Below are positions 9,359 through 23,620 of a stretch of DNA of 64,000 nucleotides, piece after piece. Where the stretch lies: NCBI GenBank assembly GCA_021399435.1, contig JAJTUP010000005.1, forward strand, positions 1,798,001-1,862,000, given 5' to 3'. Source of the DNA: Diaporthe sp. PMI_573 (taxonomy: Eukaryota > Ascomycota > Sordariomycetes > Diaporthales > Diaporthaceae). The notes below the pieces were generated by a model. It had not been told where the DNA came from and searched no databases. It saw only the letters and a list, made by a program, of their open reading frames with translations. Position 1 is the first letter of the stretch. Each line of letters begins with the position of its first letter. Made by a program: the position numbers and the translations under genes.

Positions 9359-11519
9359 TCAGGCTGCTGCCCGCTGCGAATATAAGCCCTCCCAGCGGTG
9401 TTCCACGCCGTCCACAGCATTGCTCAGGGCATTGATCTCGCGGTCCAACTCCTCCACGTTCTTGTTCAACGCCCCAACTTCCTCGAATCGTCGCGAGGCC
9501 CGGGCATTGTTGACCATCTCTTGCACCAGGAACCTCTGCTCCTCCAGCACGACCAGTCTTTCCCGGAGCTCCTTCTCTTCCGTCTCGAGCGCAGACACCG
9601 CTGTGCTCGTCTCGCTCGCCCCACCGAGACTGGCCGTTTCTGACCCCGGGTCGGCCGACTCGCCTTTTCGTAAGGGAGACAGTGCGCCGGGTACCGACGA
9701 GGAGCTGCCGTGCCGGTCTGTGGCACCCAGAAGCCGCCGGTGACTGCCCGGGTGGCCCGGGTTGCTCAGGTTCCTCTTGAGCATCTGGGGCAAGCTCTTC
9801 ATAGGCAGCATGTAAGTGTGCAGGAATGAGCTTGCGGCCGTGTACACGTTCTTCTGGAGCCTGAGCTGCGTCGGGCTCGTGGTCTTCATATCACGGATGC
9901 GCTTTGCCGCGACGTGGTATTTCGCAAAGCTGTCTGTCAGCCTCTTGCGTAGCTTGTTCGCCTCCTGGATCTGTGCGTGCGATGGTGGCGGCCTGTCCGG
10001 CAAGAACCCATCATCTGGCGGCTGGAGTGCGACGAGCGCCCTCTGGAACGACGGCATTAGCAGTCGGATCCCGCGCTCGAACTGGCGAAGTGTCTCGTAT
10101 GCCCTTTGGTCTGGTGGTTTCAGTGTGACCGCCTCTTGGAAATCGCGCTTGGCAAATATCGTATGTTTGCAGTCGCGGCACATTCGGACGTCGACGCCGA
10201 TGTGGCTGCCCTTGGGCGTGTCGGGTTTCTCGTTGCCGGTCCCGTTGGATACCGGCCTGGTTACGTTCAGCCCAACCTCGCTGGAGCACTCCGTCTGCGC
10301 GTCTGCACAGACGACTCTGCCACACATTCGGCAGTGGTGCCTCCTGAACGACCAGGAGAATTCCTGCTGGCAGAATGGACAGCGGGGCACGTTGGCGTCT
10401 TCTTCCCACGTCACAACAGACTGCTCGAGCTGCTTCCGCGCATTTTTCTGTCCGGCCAAGGATGCGACCGGTGTCAGCAGCCCCCCACCACCTCCTACTG
10501 CCTCACCTGGGGGGTAGGCCAGCAGCTGGGTTAACTTGGTCAACCTCTTCTCCAGCCTCTGGATTTCAAGGTTTTGCCTCTCGACTTTCTTCCTCCTCGT
10601 TGCAACAAAGAAATCCGAGTGGTCAACCATGACGCCGCTATGATCATTGTACCCCTCCCTGGACTTGTAGCAAGTCTCGCACACTCGACACCAGTAGCCC
10701 CTGACGGGCTCGTGGGTTGCTGACCTCGAGAGCTTCATCTGATACAGGGTATGTACCTCACAAAACAGCCTACCGCAGTTCCTGCAGTTGACGTTTCCGT
10801 CCAGAGCCCCCAGGCTCTTGCCACACGACGGCTCAGTGCACCTGTCGTTGCCGGTCGAGCGCTGCCAGTGTTTCCTTGTCACCATCTCGTCCGGGTCGAT
10901 GACGGTCTCGAGCGGGGGCCTGGGGCCGGCGGTGCCATGAGGCGGTGCGAGTGCGATGGGTTGGGACTCGTTTGGCTCGAAGACCTCAAGGCCGCGTAGT
11001 TTGGAGTTGATCAGAGACAGGGGCTGGAAGCGCTTCGCCTTGAAGACTTGCTTGTCGAACCACGTCTTGACCTCGTCCTGCTGGACCTCGGGAAGCTCCT
11101 GATGGTTGTCGTCGATGTGGCGGTTGAGTTGGAGCAGCGTCAGCTGTACACATGGGTAGTTCAGCGTTGTGACCGCAAAGGGCCAGGTCTGGTTGGGCCA
11201 GAGGTCAGGTGCCTACCATCTCGTCGTCACATATTGGACAGACCAGCCTCGGGTTGGAGGCGTCGGCGTCGGAAGGGCCGCCGATACTGATCCTGGAAGC
11301 AAGGTCCTGAGGGCCAAAGTCGGCGATCGGGGTGGAAGATGAGGGAGGAGAGATGGAGTTCTGGGAGGTCGAGTAGTGGTCGGTGGAGGAGGCGTCCGAG
11401 GGCGCATAGGGGCTGGTATCCCGTGCGCGCGGGTTCGATGGTCGAGGGTGAGGCTGGGGAGGCGCGAGGCCTTTCCCGTTTCCTATGATCCTCCCTCCTC
11501 CGAGCTTCCGGGCCGACAT
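9359..11519 (-). CDS. PEP7: Vacuolar sorting FYVE protein Pep7/Vac1
   Basis: Two exons, 11217-11519 and 9359-11143, encode 695 residues; the intron 11144-11216 is GT-AG in phase 0 and sits inside the first zinc finger. Pep7/Vac1 (the fungal rabenosyn-5 counterpart) is an endosomal PI3P and Rab5-type effector that tethers vesicles for vacuolar protein sorting. The order seen is: a Ser/Pro-rich N-terminus; a C2H2 finger at about 94-116 (CPICDDEM...RHIDDNH) followed by DEVKTWFDKQ; a first FYVE-like zinc domain at about 203-260 (CRNCGRLFCEVH, GYWCRVCETC); a coiled coil at about 280-310; a second FYVE finger from about 353 with the PI3P motif RRHHCRMCGR; and a C-terminal coiled coil near 600-680. 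Length and layout match the family. It is divergent from MET8. Confidence 0.93.
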
Positions 11520-12331
11520 GATGGGCGTCGTGCTACGTGGTGACGGGGCACCGTCGGAGGGCTCAGAGGACGGACAGTAACCAAGTGGGCGAGATATGTG
11601 CGGGTGATGTGGCGAGAGGTCGCGACAGGGTCACATGTTGGCTTGCCCCCTTTTTCACCAAACAGTGGCAGGAGTGTGTGATGACAGTTTGCACATTCCC
11701 CCAGTTGCGTACCGTCGTGCTCGTCGCCGTTGTCGAATGTGTGGTCTCTTGGCGGAAGGATCCAGCAAGCGAGGCTCAGCAGTTGTGCAAGGTAGCCTTG
11801 GTGTGTCGGAACCATGAACCTTGGCGGTGTTTCCGTGGATTACCTGCCTGCCTGCATGTGCCGGACCGGGTGCTGGGTACCTACCAATGTGTGATGAGAG
11901 GCACCGTGCGGCAGGTACATGGTGGACTGCAGACGTACTATAGGCGGACTACCCAAGAGATCTGGGTACCTAGGTACCTATGTGGTGCCGAGATCGCCTC
12001 TCTCGATCAAGGGAATTGGCCCCTGGTTTGGCAGATCTTGCACGCATCTTGTCCAGGCACCTGGAACTTTCTTACTGCACACTCAGTGTACCGTTGACCT
12101 GCTTTTCGAGACTGGCTGCTTATTAACAGAAGGTTCTTCAAGTCTTAAGCATAACAAATCCCGGCAGCCACCCGTACAACAACAAGAACAACAACACAAC
12201 AAGCCCCGCGACCCCGAAGTGTGTGGCGGCCACCGAGTGATACTCCCAACGCCCCGCCCCCCACCTTGTCAACGAGCTCTCCAGCTTACGAGCAACACGG
12301 TTCCCAGACCTCGTGGCGATCGACTGGCAGC
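11520..12331. other. Shared promoter region PEP7 / MET8
   Basis: This 812-bp spacer separates the divergent PEP7 (-) and MET8 (+) genes. It contains a CCTAGGTACC motif at 11965-11980 and an A/C-rich CAACAA leader before MET8. No gene is supported. Confidence 0.6.
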
Positions 12332-13219
12332 ATGGGCTCAGAGAAGGACCAATTCCTAGAGGTCCAGGGCGGAGGCAGCCTCATCCTCGCCTGGCAGGTC
12401 AAGGCCAAGAACGTGCTGGTCATCGGCGGCGGCGAGGTAGGTGAACCCCTCCATCCCCAACCCGGCCCCACCACCACCACCCCAGATTGTCTCACCAAAC
12501 ACGCCTGACTCTTCCTCCTCCTCCTCCTCTCTCATCAGGTCGCAGCCGGACGCATCCTCAACTGCCTCAACGCCGATGCCGCCGTCACAGTCATATGCCC
12601 CTCGTCCGGCCTCAACCCAGAAGTAGCATACCGCGTCTCTTCCGGCCAGGTTACCCACATCGACAGGAAGTTCCAGCCGAGCGACCTCGACCCGGACAAG
12701 AACGTAACCATGGTTCTGACAGCCATCGACGACCCGGAAGCCTCCACCCAGGTCTGGAAGCTGTGCAAGGAACGCCGCATTCCCGCCAACATTGCCGACG
12801 TTCCGCCCGAGTGCGACTTCTACTTTGGCAGCGTCCACCGCGACGGGCCCTTACAGATTATGGTGTCTACCAACGGCAAGGGGCCCAGGCTGGCTGCCTC
12901 CATTCGCAAGCAGATCGCCACAACCCTTCCCAACAATGCCGGCGCGGCCGTCGACAAGGTGGGGAGGCTGAGGGCGATGCTGCGAAAGGTGGAGCCTGGC
13001 CCCGAGGCTGTAGGTAGCAGGATGGGCTGGATGATCAGGGTGTCCGATGCCTACAGCTGGGAGGCGTTCTGTGACCTGACCGAGGAGGACATGGAGAACC
13101 TGCTGGCCTTCTACTCATGCGGGGAGGTTCCGTCCCTGGATCTACTGAAGAGCATGAGACGAGACTTTTCAGCCGAGTCCGTATTTGATGGCTCATTTGG
13201 GTTTTCCGTTGGGTGCTGA
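12332..13219 (+). CDS. MET8: Siroheme synthase Met8 (precorrin-2 dehydrogenase/ferrochelatase)
   Basis: Exons 12332-12436 and 12539-13219 encode 261 residues; the intron 12437-12538 is GT-AG with a GCCTGAC branch site and splits the Rossmann motif VLVIGGGEVAAGRI. Met8 oxidises precorrin-2 to sirohydrochlorin with NAD and inserts Fe2+, making siroheme for sulfite and nitrite reductases in sulfate assimilation. Visible features are the N-terminal NAD-binding fold (residues about 24-110, with ADAAVTVICP and VLTAIDDPEAS), the NIADVPPECDFYFGSVHRDG dimerisation/active-site segment with its Asp, and the GPRLAASIRKQI helix. The length is close to yeast Met8p (274 residues). Confidence 0.94.
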
Positions 13220-13491
13220 TATTGGGGCCGGGTGGCGTGTGAACACAAAACCACAAGAAGCCTCTTGCTCTCGTGACATGATACCCGTGGGTGGCACATG
13301 GCGGCATATGAAGTATACGAAGTGGGATACTGGGCGTTTTCAGGATCTGGCACATAGAGTGAGTGGGTATCACCACCAAACATCTCTTCTCTGGTTGGTC
13401 TATTGCATTACGGGAGGCGAGTTCTCGCGGACAACGATTGCCCAGTACGCGGTGTGGTTCTTTGAGTTGGGTATCGTTATTGTCTTGTCAC

Positions 13492-15117
13492 TTAGACAGG
13501 CCCCCCCACCTTCCCACGCAGTTTCTCGCCTGGCGGCTCTACGCGGGCTTTCTCCAGGAGCACATTCAATAACCCCCATGTGGCCTTCTGCTTGGCATCT
13601 GGGACCCCACGGTCGTCATCCACACCTGGAGGCACACCAAAAATCTTGACCCGCCCCTCGGACAGCACGAAGCCTCCGCAGGCGACCTTGGATATTCGGA
13701 CTGCTGGGTGGAACATGTCCAGAGCGAGATGCTGCCGCACGTACTGGGCCAGGGCATCAGTGAATGGCTGTGGCGGACTACCGGAGTGCTCCGACGTGGC
13801 ACGCGGCTGTCGCCAGGTCCAGCCCTCATCGTCCTTGTCCCCTCCAAGTTTCCTTCGCTTGGCCTCGATGTACGGGTCTCGACACTGAGCGCCGGCCCTT
13901 CTGCGCGTGTCCTTGGTCTGAATCGGGGGCGCATCGTTCGCCAGTTCGCGTGCCTTACATGCAGCGACAAGGCGCACAAGGTCGGCACTGGGGATGATGA
14001 CATCGATCGACCTGATTCCCAAGGCAGACTCGGATGCATCTGAAGCATCATCCTCCTCCGATTCCGCCTGTTTCTCCTGGGTCACGTCTTGCTGTTGATG
14101 TTGCTGCTCCTGCGACTGCCTCCGCCGTCGACTTCGCATCACCGTCGGGGCGTAGAACCCCAAGGTAAGCACCACGTCTTTGGCAGGATCGACGTGGGTT
14201 TCCGTATCCAGCTCGCCCGTCCACTTCTCCAGAGCGCGCACCAGGCTTCGAGTGCCAAGGCTCAGGGGACTGACCCGGCAGTCGAAGGTGCGGCCGAGGA
14301 AGCCGATAATTGCAGCTTTCAGAGGTGCGGGCATGCGCATCAATAGAAGAGGCAGGTGTAGGAAGGCAGCATCGGCCTCGACAGGTCCTCCGGGGGCGAA
14401 GTCGAGCAGGGGGTCTGGGGCCGATGACGCCTGTTGGACGGCTGCCGCCATGTCTTGTACGGAGTTTGCGCCGTCCCCGGCGGACGGAAGCAGCAGCGCT
14501 GCACATTCGGCATGCTCGTACTGCAGCGAGATCTGGATGCCCTTGGCCCTGCCAGGCGGGAGCCACAAGCCGGTGCTCGTGCTCAACCCAGACGTGTCTC
14601 CAGCTTGTTCGTCACCCTTGGCCCCCCGGGCCGGCAAAGGGTCGGGTTCCGGCTCGTCTTGCTGCCGTGTCTGGCCAGGAAGCGACCCGACCAGCCCGTC
14701 TGGCATAACCCAAGAAATGGAAACAGCCTCCAAGGCGCCGACCCTCGACATGGCCCCCTCGTGGGCAGGGCGGTCCAGTCCCACCTCGACACCTCTCACG
14801 ACATCGCCCACCAGGAAGTCACGCAGGCGGTGGGACAGGGCTTGTATTCGATCTTGTGTGAGGGCCTGGGAGCCGATGTAGAGCGGCGACAGGCGGTGGG
14901 TGGAAAAAGTGGTGTTGAGGAATGGGGTCAAGTGGTGGTGGTCATGGCCGCCTGAGACCAACGAGGTAGACGAGTGGGGGGGCGAGGAGGCCAGGGTGGT
15001 GTGGTTGGTAACTGTGTCTGCATTTGAGCTAACCCGTGGGTTGGAGGTAGGAGTAGGTGAAGGGACGCTCTGTGGGTGAGAGGGGCGGTTGCGCTTTTGT
15101 GGTCGTCCGGGAGGCAT
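13492..15117 (-). CDS. FTA1: Kinetochore Sim4-complex subunit Fta1 (CENP-L-like)
   Basis: A single exon encodes 541 residues. Fta1 is the fungal CENP-L counterpart in the inner-kinetochore (CCAN/Sim4) complex. After a low-complexity Ser/Thr/Pro N-terminus, the segment LNTTFSTHRLSPLYIGSQ at about residues 68-85 and RLRDFLVGDVVRGVEVGLD at about 97-115 match the family signature. A conserved beta-rich block includes LLLMRMPAPLKAAIIGFLGRTF at about 255-275 and the segment TLGFYAP near 316. A Gln/Glu-rich stretch (QEQQHQQQ) lies at about 330-355. The C-terminus (ISKVACGGFVLSEGRVKIFG) is also typical. It is divergent from katG across 1.6 kb and convergent with MET8. The assignment rests on the N-terminal signature and overall layout. 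Confidence 0.84.
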   Translation of the reverse strand: MPPGRPQKRNRPSHPQSVPSPTPTSNPRVSSNADTVTNHTTLASSPPHSSTSLVSGGHDHHHLTPFLNTTFSTHRLSPLYIGSQALTQDRIQALSHRLRDFLVGDVVRGVEVGLDRPAHEGAMSRVGALEAVSISWVMPDGLVGSLPGQTRQQDEPEPDPLPARGAKGDEQAGDTSGLSTSTGLWLPPGRAKGIQISLQYEHAECAALLLPSAGDGANSVQDMAAAVQQASSAPDPLLDFAPGGPVEADAAFLHLPLLLMRMPAPLKAAIIGFLGRTFDCRVSPLSLGTRSLVRALEKWTGELDTETHVDPAKDVVLTLGFYAPTVMRSRRRRQSQEQQHQQQDVTQEKQAESEEDDASDASESALGIRSIDVIIPSADLVRLVAACKARELANDAPPIQTKDTRRRAGAQCRDPYIEAKRRKLGGDKDDEGWTWRQPRATSEHSGSPPQPFTDALAQYVRQHLALDMFHPAVRISKVACGGFVLSEGRVKIFGVPPGVDDDRGVPDAKQKATWGLLNVLLEKARVEPPGEKLRGKVGGPV

Positions 15118-15568
15118 GTTGGTGGGTTAGAGATGAGTTGCGAGGCAGTTGACGGGAAAAGCAGGGGGCTCCTCGTGTCGCGATGAGGATTCTGGTGTCA
15201 CAGCGCGCGAAGTCGCGTCGAGTCGCGTCACGCTGTATTATATCTCGGTGCGACTTGCTGCGTCCTGCTGGCGGACTGGCAGGCTGACGGTGCGTATGTG
15301 AAACTATGGATGCACCGTTGAGCTTGACACGGCAGCCCAGTGACGGCGGGCGTCAGGATATATGATCAGTGGGTGGGAACTCAGGATGGTCTGACAAGCA
15401 ACCGAGGCCTGCCGCACATGGTGATGCAGCTTTTGGGGTGGGGGGCCCGCGGGGCCGGATGGAGGGCGTCCCAAATTGAGAAACCCTGGAGCAAACCCTG
15501 GCTGCCGTCTCTCTCCCTCGCTGCACGAGAACAAACAACAGCGGAGTGGAGCGTGGTGTACTGTGTAT

Positions 15569-15597
15569 CTAGGTACCTAGGTACCTACCTAGGTAGG
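15569..15597. repeat. CCTAGGTACC palindromic array
   Basis: Two overlapping CTAGGTACCTAGG-type palindromes followed by CTACCTAGGTAGG form a short array. It is the same motif family as the array at 9051-9080. Confidence 0.8.
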
Positions 15598-16489
15598 AAG
15601 ACATGTAACGCACAGCAGAACAGGGGGTTCGGGGCTCCTCCCCCGCATTGCCCACCCCTCCACCCACTCAGCCGAACCTTAAATTGGCAGCACGAGTCTG
15701 CTCTACACAGCCCACCACACTCACCTCACTACATGCAGCCGTTGGCAGATAAGTTGATGTATCGGCGTCATGGACTTTTGCTCCCAATCAACCCCGGCTG
15801 GTGCTCGCCCGGGCTGCTCGGTTGTCAATTCATGCCACTGACTCTCAATTCCCTCAGAGTGCCGCGTGTCTGGCTTGTCCGACACTTGAAAGCCTTGGCC
15901 GGGTGGTGTGATGATGGCTGATTTGGGGAACCTCGGGGGTGACCCTCCAGCACTGCCTTTGGGCAAAAGGATCGGTCGATTTGGACAGGTGGGGAGGCGG
16001 GGAGCGGGAGGGGCCCTCGGGAAGGCTGGGTGATTGATGGTTGACCAAGCTCCCCTGAGTGCATACCTACTGTTGGGTATGGTATCTACACAGTATTACC
16101 GGGACACGGGACGGGCATTGCGTGGCATTCTGTGCCCAGGCCAGGCCGAGCTATCTCCGTGCCTACCGTATGCTGTAGCATAAATGCGTAATTGCGTGCG
16201 CACTACCTACCTAGGTACCCCGTACATGCCTGCCAGCCACTTGGGCCACGTTGATTTCCAATTCCTAACAGTTGGCCCCGGCCCCGCACCTCTCCCTCCC
16301 TCAACAACCCCCTCGGGCTCGGGGGTGATGGATTGATGCAGCCGCAGTTGCGTGGTCAGGCCTACCCTGCAGCAGAACTAAGCTCCCATCGCGCCAGCAG
16401 AGCTCTGACATGGCCGAGTGTTTCGATGCCGAGCCACCTCCCCTGCTTGGGCCGTTGCCCACCACGTCTGTGACTCTGTGACTCTTTGA

Positions 16490-19138
<2,649 letters not shown>

Positions 19139-20397
19139 AGGCGGGCTAGGCCTGGTGCACAAGTACCAATGCCAACGTTGTCACGTGGCAGCTTGTAAGG
19201 AGGCAGCTCGTCGGAGACCCCCCCCCCCTGGTCCTATCTGGTCACCGAAGTGTAGGCTAGATTGTGAGATATGCACACAAGGAGAGTAAGATGTCGAAAT
19301 TTTCCTCGCTCATACCACGCATTTGTGTGTGTTGCAGTAGATCGTGCATGACCGGAGAAATGTGATCACGAGGGGTTCCTTTTTCCGGCCGAGTTGTTCA
19401 GGTGGGACCCGGGACTGGGTGGCTGTGGTGCCTCCGACCAATACGCGGCTGAGGATGTGCGGCCTTGCCTCCGGTCCTGACCGACAACTCGCCCACGACC
19501 CGCTTTGCCTAAATCCTGCCTTTGCCAGCTCTGTTTAAGGAGCAGCAAGTGACAAGCTTTCACGATCTTAGGTAGCAGCCGTGTCGCGAGCTGACTCCAG
19601 CTGGGACGCAGCTCGGGCTCACAGTGCGACTCGTACGCAGTTGGGTTAACAGTCTTGGCTCGGCATCAAGAAAGCGACCTTCATATTAGTTGCATTATCG
19701 AGCTTAACTCAGGTATCAGCTATACGGCTCGGCATCTGTGGTGGACCACCTGCGAGGGGCTCACGGCCGAGCCTCCTGTGGGGTGAATCTCCTATAGGAT
19801 TACCTCTGATGGAACAGCCTCCTGTAGGAAAGGCTCCTATGGAATAATGTGTTATTGAATAGCCTCCCTTGGGGAAATCTTGTATGGCGTAGCCTTCGGT
19901 GGAATAACTTCCCATGGGATGATTAGGCAGATGGTAAGTTAGCCACAGGGGCTCTGTAATGTAGTTTCCGATTTTTATTGTGGCTGTGTTACTGTAATAA
20001 TGTATGTGATGATCAGTTGTGGTAAGCACTTGGCCCGAGCCTGGAGAGGTTGTCTTGACTACACTTGATTGGGTATGTTATAGGTTTGTGTTGGTACCAT
20101 ACACACTATTCACTGAAAGCTGCCCGCAACCCTTACCTGCCCTCGCCAGAAGTGCTGACATGGCAGATCCAAAGTCAAACCCCCCAATTTAAAAGGTAAT
20201 CTCGTCAATATCCGAGTGATGCCATTGTGGACGAGCCACTGTGACACCTAGCACGCTCGGGCCTTTGCCCACCGCATAAAAGGTAGATGCCAGCTATTGT
20301 ATTGTGTAATAAGTTGTTACCGAGGACCAGGAAGAACAGGTCTGAGTCCGCGAAGCCGCCAGAGTAGATAATCAAGCAATATCCTCCAATCTTAGTT
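19139..20397. other. Spacer between katG and P450 genes
   Basis: No gene is supported. The first part is the katG 3' region with a C10 run near 19220. From about 19780 it holds a decayed tandem/dispersed repeat, annotated separately. Confidence 0.55.
19780..20000 (+). repeat. Decayed dispersed repeat, copy 1
   Basis: About eight diverged units resembling GCCTCCTATGGAATAA (roughly 16-22 bases) run from 19780 to 19925. They are followed by a unique tail with TTAGGCAG-ATGGT, AGCCACAGG, GCTC and TAATG-T-GTTT blocks. The same order of blocks occurs at 28305-28440. It could be a degenerate SINE- or minisatellite-type element. The minus-strand frame through it is a by-product of the repeat. Confidence 0.65.
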
Positions 20398-22313
20398 CTA
20401 TTTCACACCATCTCCGAACAATTTCATGGCTAGATCATTGCGCTGGTAAAATGTCGACATTCTATACTTGCTCTCGCCGTTGTATTGCTGCAGATCCTGC
20501 AGTGCTTGCCGGCCCTCGCGAATAATCGTCTGCCGAATTTCCTCTGTCCTCGGATTGATGCTGCACTCGAACGGCCGAGGGCGCATGTTGAGTCCGTTTC
20601 TATCTTTGCGTCAGCCAGAGCGTGTGTATCTGCTGATGACCACGATACTCACGTGTAGTTGAAGATGTCCACCTCAAAGAAACCTCCGTCTGGTCGTCTT
20701 TTTTTCTGAATGCGGAATCCCCACAGAAGCCGAGCAATCGTGACCCAAGTCCCTTGCTCAGCCAGCGCCTGGCCAGAGCAAACCCGTCTGCCCCACCCAA
20801 AAGTCATGTAGCCCCTCTCGCCCGGGAATGGCCTGCTTTCCGGGCTTCCAGGCCAATGTCTCCATGGGTTGAACTGGTCAGGCTCTGGGAATTCACGTTC
20901 GTGGTGGTGAATTGCCCAGACGTTGCCCTGGATCCACGTCCCTTTTGGAATCAACCAACCATGGTATGTATCGTCTTGAGTAGGTGAGTGTGGCTGCCCT
21001 CCGATGATAGCAACCGACCTCCACCTAAATACCTCCTTCACAAGCGCGCTGACGTAGGGCAAGTTGGGCTGGTCATCGAAGTGCGGGCTCCGATAAGGGC
21101 CAACGACACGGTCAAGCTCCTCATAAGCCGGTAATAAAGTCCCTGGGAACGCACAGCAAGCCAGGACAAATGTAATCAGGGTGGAACTGCTAGTATCAGA
21201 CCCAGCACCAAAGAGATTTCCGCTGAGAGCGGATATCTCCTCGTCATCCAGGGTGTACTTTTCCCTTGCTGCAAAGAGGTGCTTGACAAACGAATCTTCG
21301 TGGCCAGGTTTCTTTGCCGCCTCCTCGGCCAGCGCATAAAAGAAACCGCGCCCCCTTTTGCTGCCGAGTCCGTGTTTCCAGGGAGCGATGGCATTGGGAA
21401 ATCTGGCCAGGAATGGGAACGTCTCCATCAGCATTGGAAACTTCTTGCCAGGGACATTGAGCTCTGCTGCCAATTGCATGACAGCAATTACTAAGACTGT
21501 CAGCTCAAGGCACTGGACACGAGGGACACTTGGTACGCATTCGAGAAATAGCCTCACGTAGGTGCAGGGCACATACCTTCTGTGATAATGGGGTCCTCGC
21601 TACTCTCCACCCGCCTGCCAAAGCCAATGATGCTTACTACACTCGTAGCATATCGCTCGAAATGCTTCACGTAGTCATCCGGCTTGCTGAGCAAGTCAAG
21701 CGCAACGAGCCGGCTTTCGTCATTCTGGAAGCCACGGTACTTTCGGACGGCCTGCACGCCAACACCGTTGTGCATAAGCTTCCTCTGAAGACGCCATCTT
21801 TCCCGCTGTTCGGGGCTGAAAGTGTACTGGTTCACCAAGTTTGACTGGCCGGCACCCAGCTCTGCAAAGACCAGCATCCTCGGCCGCGACGAGTAAATTC
21901 CCGCCCGCTTTTCGAAGAGGTCTGAGGCCGTCCAGGCGTCATTGATCCAGACTGTTGGGTTTCTACCTATCCACACGGTCACGAGAGGGGATTTGTATGC
22001 CTTAGAAAGCTCTTCGAACCACAGCCAGGGCTTGTTGTCAGGCAGCATGAAGGTGTTGCCTACAATGGGAAATGGCAGCGGCCCCGGAGGCTTTGTGAAG
22101 CGGGTCAGCGCATCAGGGTTTGACATTCCAAGAGACATTGGGTATGCACTGCACCATTTTGGAGCGAAGCCATAGCATTCGAACGTAGTCGAGTGCTATG
22201 CTTCCTACCACCAAAAGAAGAGCTGTCGCAACTGTCAACCCAACAGTGCCATCTTGAAGGAGCCGTTGCACGCCAGCCAGGCCGAACATTTCGTCGAGAT
22301 GGCCGGGAGGCAT
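20398..22313 (-). CDS. Cytochrome P450 monooxygenase
   Basis: Four exons on the minus strand, 22155-22313, 21577-22090, 20653-21490 and 20398-20599, join to 570 residues; the introns (64, 86 and 53 nt) are GT-AG with CTGAC branch sites. An N-terminal membrane anchor lies at about residues 22-42 (TVGLTVATALLLVVGSIAL), then the proline hinge PPGPLPFP. The oxygen-binding I helix is AGSDTSSST, the ExxR motif is KEVFRW, and the haem loop is FGWGRRVCSGQ with Cys462 as thiolate ligand. All core motifs are intact. The substrate is unknown; the sequence resembles fungal secondary-metabolite and xenobiotic P450s of the O-methylsterigmatocystin-oxidoreductase type. It lies in the same direction as the CE12 and GH42 genes, 1.3 kb downstream of CE12. 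No polyketide, peptide or terpene synthase is near. Confidence 0.93.
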
Positions 22314-23620
22314 ATTGAGGGGTTGATTTTCGAGTGGACGGAACTGCCTTGGGCACTACTGTAAGCAGGTCCGCTCTTGCCGCCCTACTGCCGACCGACT
22401 GGTGAGATTGCCACGGCGTTCCAGGTGATTGCGCTGAAGACAGAACACGCGGCGATGGGCTGCGGTTTCCACGACAATCGGGGAGGGCAGCAAGCTCAAC
22501 AGGGAGAACTGAATTGTACTGTGGGCTCTCGGTGCCGGCGAAGGAGGAGGACCTGGGCAAATACCAGCCAAGTATCGTGACAAATCTCTCAGGGGTGTAT
22601 ACGCAGCCAGTCGTCGGGCCACTTGGACTGGTTTTCGGGCTCTACATCACTTGCCGGGACAATCACTGTCCTTATATAGACCATAGATCCGCCATCTCTA
22701 CCCCGCAGTCCCATGGTCGGCAAATCACCTACGCGACCCGATCCATGTCTAGTCAAGTTGCACTGCAGAAGATTCATTGTTGAGGGAACCAGGTAAAATA
22801 CCCAGAGGCTGGTATTGCACCGCAGGTCATCCCATAAGACAACGCTATAGAGGGACTGCTCGTAATTTGTCGCAGTATGCTGCCAACAGAATTGCAGAGG
22901 GATTTTTTACACTAGGCTATCCTTCAGCAAACCATCCTCCCCTCCCCCCCCCCAAAAAACCCCAAAAAAAACCCAAAAAAAACTGAAGGCTATGGCATTG
23001 CGTGAGGTCAACCACAGGAGGTTATCATATAGCTAGGAGACTCCAGCGCTATAGCCTACCAATCCCATGAGAGATCATTCTCACAAGAGGCAATCACATC
23101 AAAGACCATTCCTAGGAGATTGACCCAAAACAGGGCGGTCCGCAGAAATTATTAGTTTGTACATCACTCAGGTCTCAAGAGTCCGGGTGAGCAGTGTTAT
23201 CAACCGGTAAATCCGATAGTTCAGATGATTCTGCCCAATGCTGACCCTCTTTCCCAGAGACGCGGGTTAGAAATGAACAACAAAGATCACTCGGTTAAGG
23301 AATCGGGAAAATGCTGAGACATGCGTCCTCACTGCTGCTGATTGCCCATGTGGGAGTGAACGCAACTCTTGGGCAGGGAAACACACCATAGAATGCCCTT
23401 CGCTTGGCCTCTTTGTAGTCTTTGATTTGAATGAGATTTGATTACCCGTTGGCAGTCTGTTCTTCTTTGCGGTGACCTGGCATTCGATATCGCTCGTGCA
23501 AAAGCTCAAACACCCAAGTGATTATGCTACCTTTCTTTTCCTGGCGTCCCAGGCACAAATTATCGCCCGAGAACCTATGTTATGAAATCATACATATGAT
23601 AACCTTTTGGAATAGCTCTC
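22314..23620. other. Spacer between P450 and acetylesterase genes
   Basis: This is the P450 promoter side. It contains a C/A low-complexity tract at about 22934-22983 (runs of C and A) and no supported gene. The part from 22985 to 23600 is moderately AT-rich. Confidence 0.55.
22671..22680 (-). promoter_or_regulatory. TATA-like element upstream of P450
   Basis: On the minus strand the sequence reads TCTATATAAG, a good TATA-box match, about 360 bases before the P450 ATG. Use of this site would imply a long leader. Confidence 0.3.

Noticed and set aside
19785..19925. CRISPR-like array
   Set aside because: Units are degenerate and contiguous without spacers, and the genome is eukaryotic.
19709..20029. 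Minus-strand frame of 106 codons with GGYSI-like repetition
   Set aside because: The repetition comes from a degenerate DNA repeat that also occurs at 28.3 kb without a matching frame.
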